Made by a program: the position numbers and the translations under genes. From an uncultured Bacteroidota bacterium (lineage in GTDB: Bacteria > Bacteroidota > Bacteroidia > Chitinophagales > Chitinophagaceae), in the NCBI GenBank assembly GCA_903933765.1, contig CAIZLI010000146.1:1-9769 (forward strand): a DNA stretch of 9,769 nt, in the 5' to 3' direction. Below, piece by piece: positions 1 to 6,465 of the stretch. The notes beneath the pieces are model-generated. The model was not told the DNA's origin and made no database searches. It saw only the letters and a program-made list of their open reading frames with translations. Within the stretch, counting starts at the first letter, position 1; each line of letters starts with the position of its first letter.

Positions 1-1
1 G

Positions 2-388
2 TTAAGAGGGCTTCGTGCTATCAAAGCAGAAATCATTAAAGCAAAAACTGAACCAGGTGCCAATGGTGCCATAACAGAAGACGGTGAAATGAAATTGTTA
101 CAAAAATTAGTGAAGCAGCGTAAAGATTCATTGACCATATTTCAAGAACAAAACCGTGCCGATTTAGCTGAAAAAGAAGCATCAGAAATTGCAGTGATTG
201 AAAAATTTCTCCCAGTTCAAATGACAGAGGACGAAGTAAAATCAGCTGTAGAAGCTATTGTAAAGGAATTAGGTGCTGCTGGTCCTCAAGATTTAGGAAA
301 AGTAATGGGTGTGGCATCAAAACAATTAGCGGGCAAGGCAGACGGCAAAATCATTGCTGCAGTTGCTAAAAATGCATTGACCAACTAA
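2..388 (+). CDS. GatB/YqeY-domain protein (5' end cut by window edge)
   Basis: The reading frame is open from base 2, so the first ATG visible (base 89) is an internal methionine and the true start lies before the window. The 128 visible residues begin LRGLRAIKAEIIKAK, which fits the N-terminal helix of YqeY proteins; only about 20 residues are probably missing, since the family is about 150 residues long. The C-terminal part has the family's glycine-rich signature: a DLGKVMG stretch, then the lysine-rich LAGKADGKII helix. YqeY proteins resemble the tRNA-binding tail domain of GatB, the amidotransferase subunit that converts Glu-tRNA(Gln) to Gln-tRNA(Gln). The stand-alone protein has no settled role; tRNA binding is inferred from the family. 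The stop codon TAA shares its last A with the ATG of the next gene, which suggests translational coupling. Confidence 0.9.
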   Translation, partial: LRGLRAIKAEIIKAKTEPGANGAITEDGEMKLLQKLVKQRKDSLTIFQEQNRADLAEKEASEIAVIEKFLPVQMTEDEVKSAVEAIVKELGAAGPQDLGKVMGVASKQLAGKADGKIIAAVAKNALTN

Positions 389-915
389 TGAATTGGTTAG
401 ATTTATTAGCAGGTACAATCCTGATTTTAGCCTTATTGCAAGGGTATCGAAATGGTTTAATAAAAGCTGTCATTTCGTTTTTCTCCTTGATGATTGGTGT
501 AGTACTTGCTTTTCAGTTTGCAGGATTTGTAGCAAGTCAATTAAAAATTTATACTAAGATCACTTCTTATTGGCTGCCATTTATATCCTTCTTAATTGTT
601 TTATTAGGGGTCATGCTGCTCTTAAGATGGATGACTGGGCTCTTACAACAAACTGCTGATTGGTTGATGCTTGGTTGGTTAAATAAATTACTTGGCATGG
701 TCCTTTACTGTTTAATTTATGGGACTATTTTAAGCGCATTCATCTATTTTATGACTTTATTAGGGGTTGTTGAAAAATCCACCATGGATGCATCTATGAG
801 TTACAGCTATTTAGCCAAATGGTGGCCCTATTTTATGGCCAAATTGAGTGAATGGCTGCCATTTATCAAGCAAACATTGGCTCAATTTTCCAATCAATTG
901 CAAGAAAAGGGATAA
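388..915 (+). CDS. CvpA-family inner-membrane protein
   Basis: This is a 175-residue hydrophobic protein with about four membrane segments, roughly residues 4-18, 26-46, 61-80 and 99-126, followed by an amphipathic, tryptophan-rich tail. The CvpA pattern is visible: an aspartate near the N-terminus (D5), a GYRNGLIK turn after the first helix, and an LNKLLG motif (98-103) before the fourth helix, matching the family's NRLLG-type motif. CvpA proteins are named for colicin V production in Escherichia coli; their molecular function is unresolved, and envelope homeostasis has been suggested. The start ATG overlaps the upstream stop by one base. The segment WLPFI occurs twice (62-66 and 156-160), encoded by an identical 14-base stretch. 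No signal peptide is needed, because the first helix acts as an uncleaved anchor. Family assignment is fairly sure; function is not known. Confidence 0.85.
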   Translation: MNWLDLLAGTILILALLQGYRNGLIKAVISFFSLMIGVVLAFQFAGFVASQLKIYTKITSYWLPFISFLIVLLGVMLLLRWMTGLLQQTADWLMLGWLNKLLGMVLYCLIYGTILSAFIYFMTLLGVVEKSTMDASMSYSYLAKWWPYFMAKLSEWLPFIKQTLAQFSNQLQEKG

Positions 916-974
916 TCAGCTTATTTAATCTGAAATAAGTATCTTTATAGCAACGACTTAATCGTTACAATTTT
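916..974 (+). other. Spacer with two small perfect inverted repeats
   Basis: This 59-bp gap contains two hairpins. The first is a 7-bp perfect repeat CTTATTT (920-926) and AAATAAG (933-939) with a 6-base loop. The second is AACGA (952-956) and TCGTT (962-966) with a 5-base loop, ending 8 bases before the hydrolase ATG. The first could be a weak end-of-transcript structure, but it is nearly all A/T and no T tract follows, so an intrinsic terminator is doubtful. TATCTTTA at 940-947 differs from the Bacteroidota -7 element TAnnTTTG only in its last base, with no clear TTTG at the right distance upstream. This is the longest gap in the first half of the window, so a transcription boundary here is plausible. 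Confidence 0.35.
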
Positions 975-1736
975 ATGGAATACGAAATCAAAAAAGAAGG
1001 CAAATTTGATTATGTGGAAGTTGGAGAAGGGGAACCTTTGATGCTTTTACATGGTTTATTTGGCGCATTGAGTAATTTCTCTGACCTCATAGAACATTTT
1101 AAACATACACATAAAGTAATCGTACCTATTTTACCTTTATATGATCTTGATCTTTTACATACTACAGTAAAAGGGTTGGCAAAACATGTACAACAATTTA
1201 TCGACCACAAAGGATATGATCAGATTCACTTATTAGGTAATTCTTTAGGGGGACATGTTGGCTTGGTATATATTCTAAATCATCCAGCAAAAATCAAAAC
1301 TTTGATTTTAACAGGCAGTAGTGGTTTGTTTGAAAATGCCATGGGGGATTCTTATCCAAAAAGAGGAGATTACGAATACATTAGAGCAAAGACTGCTGAA
1401 ACTTTTTATGATCCAGCTGTTGCCACCAAAGAATTGGTAGACGAAGTTTTTGAAATCACCAATAGTAGAATTAAAGTCATTAAAATTATTGCTTTAGCAA
1501 AAAGTGCGATTCGACATAATTTAGGAGATGAACTGGGGCAGATCAAAGTGCCTACACTTTTAATTTGGGGTAAAAATGATAAAGTCACGCCTCCGTTTGT
1601 GGCAGAAGATTTCCATAAATTGATTCCAAATAGCGAATTGGCTTTTATTGATCAATGTGGACACGCACCAATGATGGAAGTGCCCGTTGCATTCAATCAA
1701 ATCTTAGAAAAATTCTTACAAGCACAAGCTAAATAA
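975..1736 (+). CDS. Alpha/beta-fold hydrolase, substrate unknown
   Basis: This is a 253-residue cytoplasmic enzyme of normal length for the compact alpha/beta hydrolases; no signal peptide is seen. The oxyanion-hole motif HGLFG is at 26-30. The nucleophile elbow GNSLGG (88-93) places the catalytic serine at S90. The acid is D202 in WGKNDKVTP, and the histidine is H230 in CGHAPMMEVP, so the Ser-Asp-His triad is complete. A lid region with many charged residues (about 119-186) separates the two halves and should set substrate choice. The fold and motifs fit esterases, MhpC/BphD-like C-C hydrolases and similar enzymes; nothing here identifies the substrate. An in-frame TAG at 948-950 makes the ATG at 975 the first usable start. 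The next gene begins five bases after the stop, so the two are probably co-transcribed. Confidence 0.9.
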   Translation: MEYEIKKEGKFDYVEVGEGEPLMLLHGLFGALSNFSDLIEHFKHTHKVIVPILPLYDLDLLHTTVKGLAKHVQQFIDHKGYDQIHLLGNSLGGHVGLVYILNHPAKIKTLILTGSSGLFENAMGDSYPKRGDYEYIRAKTAETFYDPAVATKELVDEVFEITNSRIKVIKIIALAKSAIRHNLGDELGQIKVPTLLIWGKNDKVTPPFVAEDFHKLIPNSELAFIDQCGHAPMMEVPVAFNQILEKFLQAQAK

Positions 1737-1741
1737 TCATT

Positions 1742-2401
1742 ATGCTAGCTGCAACTATTACTGTACAAGGATTCCCACTGCTTCAATTAGAAGATAAAGT
1801 GCGTTTTGCTTTGCAGTGTATGGACGATTTTGATGTACAAGAATTAGCAGTGGTAAAGGATGATTATTTTTTAGGGATTGTGCAAAAAGCAGATTTATTA
1901 GATACAGATGCATCTTTAGCTTTAATGGTTTTATCTGATCAGTTTAAAAAAATCATGCTTTTAGATACAGCACATTTTTTAACAGCCTTAGACTTATTTT
2001 CAAAACACCAGTTGAGTATTCTGCCTGTTTTGAATGAACAACAGGAATGTGTTGGCATGATTCCTCAAAAGAGTTTAAACGATGCGTTGGCTAAATTTTT
2101 GGGCGTGGATGTGCCGGGTGCTATAATTGTACTTTCGGTTGCACCATATCAATATTCATTGGCCGAAATGTCAAGATTAGTAGAATCAAATAATGCGCAA
2201 ATTGTTCAGTTGAATAGTTATTATGACGAAACAAATGGGGCGATGATTATCACACTTAAAATCAATAAGGACGAAGCACAGGCAATCATTGCAACCTTCC
2301 AGCGATACGATTATCAACTAGTACAATACTTTGGTAAGACACCTTTGCATAATGATATTGAAGCGCATTATCATCATTTAATGAATTACTTAGATGTTTA
2401 A
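1742..2401 (+). CDS. Two-CBS-domain protein with ACT-like C-terminal region
   Basis: This is a 219-residue soluble protein with no signal peptide or membrane segment. Residues about 4-58 form one CBS motif (ELAVVKDDYFLGIVQKADLL) and about 68-118 a second (SILPVLNEQQECVGMIPQKSL). Paired CBS motifs usually make a Bateman module that binds adenosine nucleotides. From about 125 to 200 the pattern changes to PGAIIVLSVAP, a helix, then a variable strand and AMIITLKIN, which resembles an ACT-type ligand-binding fold; this second assignment is by shape only. No catalytic domain is attached, so a regulatory or sensing role is inferred. It sits five bases after the hydrolase gene, and its last eight bases overlap the start of the outer-membrane protein gene, so production of the two is likely coupled. 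From memory, a CBS protein just upstream of NAD kinase recurs in Bacteroidota; its target is not known to me. Confidence 0.8.
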   Translation: MLAATITVQGFPLLQLEDKVRFALQCMDDFDVQELAVVKDDYFLGIVQKADLLDTDASLALMVLSDQFKKIMLLDTAHFLTALDLFSKHQLSILPVLNEQQECVGMIPQKSLNDALAKFLGVDVPGAIIVLSVAPYQYSLAEMSRLVESNNAQIVQLNSYYDETNGAMIITLKINKDEAQAIIATFQRYDYQLVQYFGKTPLHNDIEAHYHHLMNYLDV

Positions 2402-3779
2402 GTCTATCCGCTTCAAGTTTCTATTCCTTCTATTTTTCTGCATTGGTAAAATTGGATTCGTTCAAGTTCATGCTCAAATAAAGATAAGCGCAATAGAAAT
2501 CACAGGTAATAAAAAAACAAGAGATTATATTGTAAAAAGAGAATTGCCTTATAAAGTTGGAGACCTATTGTCAAAAAACGAGCTCGATTCACTCAGTATT
2601 GTTGCGCAACAGCAATTATTTAATACGGCACTTTTTTTAGAGACCAATGTCTCCTCTGAATTGCTAGATAGTACGGCGGTCAAAATTAAGATTCAATTAA
2701 AAGAACGTTGGTATTTTTTCCCTTTACCATATTTTAGATGGGTAGATCGAAATTTTAATCAATGGTGGAATGAACAAAATAGAAGTTTAGATCGTGTGAA
2801 CTATGGTGTTAATTTTAGACAAGCCAATGCCACAGGAAACAATGATAAATTAACGGTAGGCTATATTACAGGCTATACACATCAAGCAATCGTTCGATAT
2901 CAAATGCCATTTATTGATAAGCAATTAAAATATGGTATGGGCTTGGGTTGGGCACAGTTCAATCAAAAAGAAGTGAATTATGCCACGCTAGGAAATAAGC
3001 AAGTTTTTTTAAGAACAGAAAATGTGATTCGTGAAGGATATCGAGGGAATGCAAATTTAACCTATCGTCCCAATTTATTTGAAAGACATGCTTTGCAAGT
3101 TGGATTTGGCAAAGAGTCCATTTCTGATACCGCGTTTGCGATCGCCCCTAATTTTTTACCAAATCATAAAAAATCATTTTCTTATATAGATCTTAATTGG
3201 TCTTATTCAAAAGTTCGTTTCGATTACAATGCCTATCCTACCAAGGGCGCCAGCACTGAAATTGCTTTATCTCAAAGATTTTCGAAAGAAAGTAATTTAT
3301 CAGCAATTCAATTTAGACAGATCGTAGCACATCCTATCACACCCAATAAATTTATATTGGCGGAATCTTTAACCATTGGAAGAACGATGCAGCAATCCAA
3401 TTATAGTGATCGAAAATTAATGGGATATGGATTAATGCAAATGAATGGATTGGATTATTATGTAGTGGATGGCAACGCAGCCACCTTGTTTAAAGCGGCA
3501 ATCCATCAAAGAATCGGATCCTATACAGTAGAGAATCCTTTGACTAAAAAGTTCCTCCCATCTGTTAAATATACATTCTGGATCAAAGCATTTACGCAAC
3601 TAGGATATGTCTATAGTCAAGAAAAAAACAAAGCGAATCCATTGGCTAATAGTTTGTTAAGAACGGCTGGTATAGGAGTAGATTTAATTAGTATCTACGA
3701 TTTTGTGTTAAATGTGGAGTATAGTATCAATCAATTGGGGGACAAAGGATTATATTTGCACGGCGGAATTAATTTTTAA
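2394..3779 (+). CDS. Single-POTRA Omp85/BamA-type outer-membrane protein
   Basis: This is a 461-residue exported protein. The N-terminus has basic residues, a hydrophobic core (about 9-22) and a VHA/Q signal peptidase I site near residue 27. Residues about 29-105 form one POTRA domain. Its core, ITGNKKTRDYIVKREL with GD at 56-57, closely parallels the last POTRA of the BamA in this window (IAGNEKTKDFVVRREI, then GD). The rest (about 106-461) is rich in alternating aromatic and polar strands, includes YPTKG (281-285, compare FPRTG in BamA), and ends in a terminal phenylalanine, as beta-barrels do. Where BamA/TamA relatives carry the L6 motif (V/I)RGY, here I read MNGL (350-353) before DYYVVDG, so the key arginine seems absent. 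Omp85 proteins insert or translocate outer-membrane or surface proteins; the client here is unknown. The start lies inside the CBS gene (8-bp overlap). Confidence 0.85.
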   Translation: MFKSIRFKFLFLLFFCIGKIGFVQVHAQIKISAIEITGNKKTRDYIVKRELPYKVGDLLSKNELDSLSIVAQQQLFNTALFLETNVSSELLDSTAVKIKIQLKERWYFFPLPYFRWVDRNFNQWWNEQNRSLDRVNYGVNFRQANATGNNDKLTVGYITGYTHQAIVRYQMPFIDKQLKYGMGLGWAQFNQKEVNYATLGNKQVFLRTENVIREGYRGNANLTYRPNLFERHALQVGFGKESISDTAFAIAPNFLPNHKKSFSYIDLNWSYSKVRFDYNAYPTKGASTEIALSQRFSKESNLSAIQFRQIVAHPITPNKFILAESLTIGRTMQQSNYSDRKLMGYGLMQMNGLDYYVVDGNAATLFKAAIHQRIGSYTVENPLTKKFLPSVKYTFWIKAFTQLGYVYSQEKNKANPLANSLLRTAGIGVDLISIYDFVLNVEYSINQLGDKGLYLHGGINF

Positions 3780-3784
3780 CTTTG
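3755..3784 (+). promoter_or_regulatory. Candidate Bacteroidota promoter for NAD kinase
   Basis: TTTG at 3755-3758, an 18-base spacer and TAACTTTG at 3777-3784 match the phylum's -33 (TTTG) and -7 (TAnnTTTG) elements and spacing. The -7 box begins on the stop codon of the upstream gene and ends four bases before the NAD kinase ATG, so transcription would begin at or very near the start codon. A second box, TATATTTG (3751-3758), overlaps the -33 element and could give a short leader instead. Such 8-mers also occur by chance in AT-rich genes, so this is a prediction. Confidence 0.35.
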
Positions 3785-3788
3785 TTTC

Positions 3789-4670
3789 ATGAATGTAGCC
3801 ATTTACAGTAGAGGTGTCGACCTGGATCAGCAGCAGTCTTTAAATGACTTGATTGCTGAATTGCAAAAGCACGACATCACCATTTATATCTATGCCGATT
3901 TAATTAAAAAATTTAAGTTGGTTACAGGCGAAGACAAAAAATCACTCATTGCTTTTGGGGCTTCTGCCGATTTGCATAATAATATTGATTGTTTGATTTC
4001 ATTAGGGGGAGATGGTACTGTCTTAGACGCCATTACTTTAGTGGGGGATACCTTGATTCCAATATTGGGCATTAATTATGGCCGTCTTGGTTTTTTAGCA
4101 ACCATTTCTAAAGATGAACTTTCTATCATGGTAGAAGCTTTAGTCAATCGTTCTTATGTGATTGATAAAAGATCATTGTTGCATATGGATAGTAGTCTAC
4201 CAATTTTTGAGGGGACACCATTTGCATTAAATGAATTTGCAATTCACAAGCGTGACACTTCTCCAATGATTAAAATTCATACTTATTTGAATGGAGAACT
4301 TTTAAATTCTTATTGGGCAGACGGATTGATTATTGCTACCCCTACTGGTTCAACCGGTTATAATATGAGTTGTAATGGTCCTATTTTATTTCCTGACTCA
4401 TCTAGTTTTGTGATTACGCCAGTTGCGCCACATAACTTAAACGTACGCTCAGTAGTCGTCCCAGACAGTTCGGTGATTTCATTTGAAATTGAAGGTCGAA
4501 CAGAAGAATTAATTTGCGCATTAGATGCAAGAAAAGAAATTGTACCTATTGGTATTCAAATTGCAGTTAAAAAAGAAGCATTTTGTGTGCACTTTATTAG
4601 ATTGAATGAAAATAGTTTCTTATCTACATTAAGAACAAAATTGACTTGGGGGTTAGATAAAAGAAATTAA
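3789..4670 (+). CDS. nadK: NAD kinase
   Basis: This enzyme uses ATP to phosphorylate NAD+ to NADP+, the cell's only general source of NADP(H) for biosynthesis and redox defence; it acts in the cytoplasm. At 293 residues it has normal length. The motifs are in order: LGGDGTVLDA (72-81, with the catalytic aspartate D75), GINYGRLGFL (94-103), LNEF (147-150), and the NAD-binding ADGLIIATPTGSTGYN (177-192). The usual SxGGP that follows is SCNGP here (194-198), a mild departure with asparagine in place of a glycine. The tail, from LRTKL to WGLDKRN, is typical of Bacteroidota NAD kinases. The gene is in the same frame as its upstream neighbour, separated by that gene's TAA and nine bases, so the ATG at 3789 is the first start available. 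The next gene follows after two bases. Confidence 0.97.
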   Translation: MNVAIYSRGVDLDQQQSLNDLIAELQKHDITIYIYADLIKKFKLVTGEDKKSLIAFGASADLHNNIDCLISLGGDGTVLDAITLVGDTLIPILGINYGRLGFLATISKDELSIMVEALVNRSYVIDKRSLLHMDSSLPIFEGTPFALNEFAIHKRDTSPMIKIHTYLNGELLNSYWADGLIIATPTGSTGYNMSCNGPILFPDSSSFVITPVAPHNLNVRSVVVPDSSVISFEIEGRTEELICALDARKEIVPIGIQIAVKKEAFCVHFIRLNENSFLSTLRTKLTWGLDKRN

Positions 4671-4672
4671 TC

Positions 4673-5599
4673 ATGCTAAAGCAAATTTTAATTTTTTGTT
4701 TTTTGATTGGCATGACTAATTTAACTCAAGCTCAGCATCTTCAATTATTGGATAACAGAGGTGAGTTTGGGTTGTATAGAGGGCAATCAAGTTATAGAGG
4801 CGATATTGCTCCAGACGTTTTTAAGTTTAATAAAAATCTAGGAGGCTATTATAAAAAACAATACAATGATTATGCTGGTTTTAAATTGAATTATGAGCAG
4901 TTGCAATTGAGTAGCAACGATAGTGCTTCAAAAAATATTTACGCAAAAAATAGGGGCTTCTTTTTTTCAAGACAATTCAACGACATTAGTTTGACGGGTG
5001 AATTTTATTTCACAAGATTTTTACCAGGCAATAAAGCGTATCGATTTACACCTTATTTAGGGGTTGGAGTTGGTTATCTTTTTGAATCAAAAGTTTCAAG
5101 TTTCGGGATAGATACAATGAGTACAGTACTTCGACCATTACAAATCGACTCTGTTATTTATCCAAACCATAGTGCAAGTAAAGGCATCATCCATTTTCCT
5201 GTTCAAATTGGTTTTAAATTTAATTTGACAAGGCGATGGAATATTTTTGCAGAAGCGATGTATAGATTTGCTTTATCGGATGAATTGGACTTTTTCCCAG
5301 ATGGCCAATTGATGGAACACAGACAAAAAAATGGATCTGGAAGTAAATTTATGATTGGCGGCCCTTTTGATGAACAAAGAATTGGGGTGGGTAATTATCT
5401 TGCTAAATACCAGGGTAGTCGATCCGGTAAGGATCAGTTTTTCTCTGTTAAAGCCGGAATCTCATTTAATTTGTTAAAAATTTATGGTGAAGAGAAGTTT
5501 AAACCTGGTAAAAGATCAAAATTGGCCAGCCTAAAAGAGAAGGAAGCGGGCCAAGATAAGTCTGGATTTCTTGGCAGATTTAAATTTAAGCGTAATTAA
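4673..5599 (+). CDS. porG: PorG-like type IX secretion protein (DUF6089 family)
   Basis: This is a 308-residue exported protein with a signal peptide (1-20, TQA/Q cleavage site). The mature N-terminus EFGLYRGQSSYRGDIAP (31-47) follows the DUF6089 pattern of an acidic residue, glycines and a Y-x-GD turn. Later strands such as YRFTPYLGVGVGYLFE (123-138) and the HFPVQIGFKF region (174-183) suggest a small eight-strand-type outer-membrane barrel. PorG of Porphyromonas gingivalis, from the same family, is needed for type IX secretion and associates with the PorK/PorN ring; this role is transferred by family and by position before uppS and bamA. After the last clear strand (about 257-270) comes a lysine/arginine-rich tail of nearly 40 residues ending FKFKRN, not expected for a simple barrel. 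The gene starts two bases after NAD kinase. Family assignment is good; a working type IX system cannot be confirmed from this window. Confidence 0.75.
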   Translation: MLKQILIFCFLIGMTNLTQAQHLQLLDNRGEFGLYRGQSSYRGDIAPDVFKFNKNLGGYYKKQYNDYAGFKLNYEQLQLSSNDSASKNIYAKNRGFFFSRQFNDISLTGEFYFTRFLPGNKAYRFTPYLGVGVGYLFESKVSSFGIDTMSTVLRPLQIDSVIYPNHSASKGIIHFPVQIGFKFNLTRRWNIFAEAMYRFALSDELDFFPDGQLMEHRQKNGSGSKFMIGGPFDEQRIGVGNYLAKYQGSRSGKDQFFSVKAGISFNLLKIYGEEKFKPGKRSKLASLKEKEAGQDKSGFLGRFKFKRN

Positions 5600-5613
5600 C
5601 CTGTTGATTTTCT

Positions 5614-5621
5614 TATTTTTG
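5614..5621 (+). promoter_or_regulatory. Possible -7 element before uppS
   Basis: TATTTTTG matches the Bacteroidota -7 consensus TAnnTTTG and ends four bases before the uppS ATG, the same spacing as the box before NAD kinase. No good TTTG/TTG lies about 18 bases upstream, so support is weaker than for the NAD kinase promoter. A transcript from here would have little or no leader. Confidence 0.25.
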
Positions 5622-5625
5622 CAAC

Positions 5626-6366
5626 ATGGAAAATTTGGATTTACAAAGGCTACCAAAACATATTGCCATCATCATGGACGGGAATGGTAGGTGGGCTGAG
5701 GAGCAGGGGCAGGATCGTTTATATGGTCATTATCATGGTGTGATCAGTGTTCGTAAAGTAGTAGAGGCTGCCACTGAAATTGGCATCCAGTACCTCACAT
5801 TATATGCTTTTAGTACCGAGAATTGGGATCGACCACAGGCAGAAGTACTGGGTTTGATGTCCTTATTTGTGGACACGATCAGTAAAGAAGTGCCAGATTT
5901 ACATCAAAATAACATTCGACTTCATTTTATAGGCAACTTAGATTTATTGCCAGATGAAGCAAGGCAAGCCCTTGCAAGTGCAACCCATACAACTGCACAA
6001 AATACTGGTTTACAATTAGTTATTGCATTAAGTTATAGCAGTCGATGGGAAATCATTCAAGCTGCCAAGTCCCTTGGTGCGCAAGTCAAACAAGGTACAT
6101 TGGACCCAGCACAGATCGATGAAACCCATTTTGTTCAAGCCTTATCTACTAAGGACTTTCCAGACCCCGAGCTTATGATCAGAACGAGTGGGGAACACCG
6201 AATTAGTAATTTTCTGCTCTTTCAGCTGGCTTATGCAGAACTTTATTTTACCGAAACCCGCTGGCCTGCTTTTGGAAAAGAGGCATTTATTGCAGCTATT
6301 TTGGATTATCAGTCTAGAGAACGCCGATTTGGTAAAACAAGCGCACAAATCAACCTAAACACATAA
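5626..6366 (+). CDS. uppS: Isoprenyl transferase (undecaprenyl diphosphate synthase)
   Basis: This cis-prenyltransferase condenses isopentenyl diphosphate units onto farnesyl diphosphate to make undecaprenyl diphosphate, the lipid carrier for peptidoglycan, O-antigen and capsule precursors; it is a peripheral enzyme at the inner membrane. At 246 residues it has the family's usual size. All signature blocks are present: MDGNGRWA (17-24, D18 being the metal/diphosphate aspartate), GHYHGV (34-39), FSTENWDRP (62-70), ALSYSSRWEI (134-143) and DPELMIRTSGEHRISNFL (180-197, with R186, R192 and S194 for diphosphate binding). Small departures are F199 where many members have tryptophan (LLFQ for LLWQ) and S136 where many have asparagine. 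Upstream, an in-frame TGA at 5605-5607 fixes ATG 5626 as the first start. The 26-bp gap after porG carries the possible -7 box. Confidence 0.97.
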   Translation: MENLDLQRLPKHIAIIMDGNGRWAEEQGQDRLYGHYHGVISVRKVVEAATEIGIQYLTLYAFSTENWDRPQAEVLGLMSLFVDTISKEVPDLHQNNIRLHFIGNLDLLPDEARQALASATHTTAQNTGLQLVIALSYSSRWEIIQAAKSLGAQVKQGTLDPAQIDETHFVQALSTKDFPDPELMIRTSGEHRISNFLLFQLAYAELYFTETRWPAFGKEAFIAAILDYQSRERRFGKTSAQINLNT

Positions 6367-6386
6367 AATTATTCAGGTGTTTTTTT
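6357..6386 (+). terminator. Weak candidate intrinsic terminator after uppS
   Basis: AAACAC (6357-6362) pairs with GTGTTT (6377-6382) across a 14-base loop, and T runs from 6380 to 6386. The stem is short and A/T-rich, and it overlaps the uppS stop codon (6364-6366). It lies at the start of the 99-bp uppS-bamA gap, a sensible place for partial termination or attenuation. The rest of the gap (6387-6465) shows no clean TAnnTTTG; the nearest is GTAATTTG at 6419-6426. How bamA gets its own transcription, if it does, is not visible. Confidence 0.3.
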
Positions 6387-6465
6387 AGCTTTTTAACAAA
6401 GACTTTGAAATATTACGAGTAATTTGCGCCTCTTATAAATTATACATATATAGCCCCACCAGCAG

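Noticed and set aside
1..88. Apparent non-coding leader before the first ATG
   Set aside because: The frame is open from base 2 and translates to a good YqeY N-terminal helix, so it is coding and the gene is cut by the window edge.
920..939. Intrinsic terminator after the CvpA-family gene
   Set aside because: The stem is almost all A/T and no T tract follows; kept only as an inverted repeat.
2394..3779. Calling the single-POTRA protein a second BamA or TamA
   Set aside because: It has one POTRA domain rather than several, and the L6 arginine appears missing, so only the Omp85 superfamily is supported.
3777..3788. Possible fusion or stop read-through between the Omp85-type gene and nadK (same frame)
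   Set aside because: The barrel ends in a normal terminal F and the NAD kinase has a normal N-terminus; a periplasm-to-cytosol fusion makes no sense.
4403..4410. TAGTTTTG promoter-like box; likewise 5242-5249 and 6525-6532
   Set aside because: All lie inside well-supported genes with no start nearby; chance matches are expected in AT-rich DNA.
6142..6348. Minus-strand open frames opposite uppS and opposite other genes
   Set aside because: They run antisense to conserved coding sequence and have no recognisable motifs; they are shadows.
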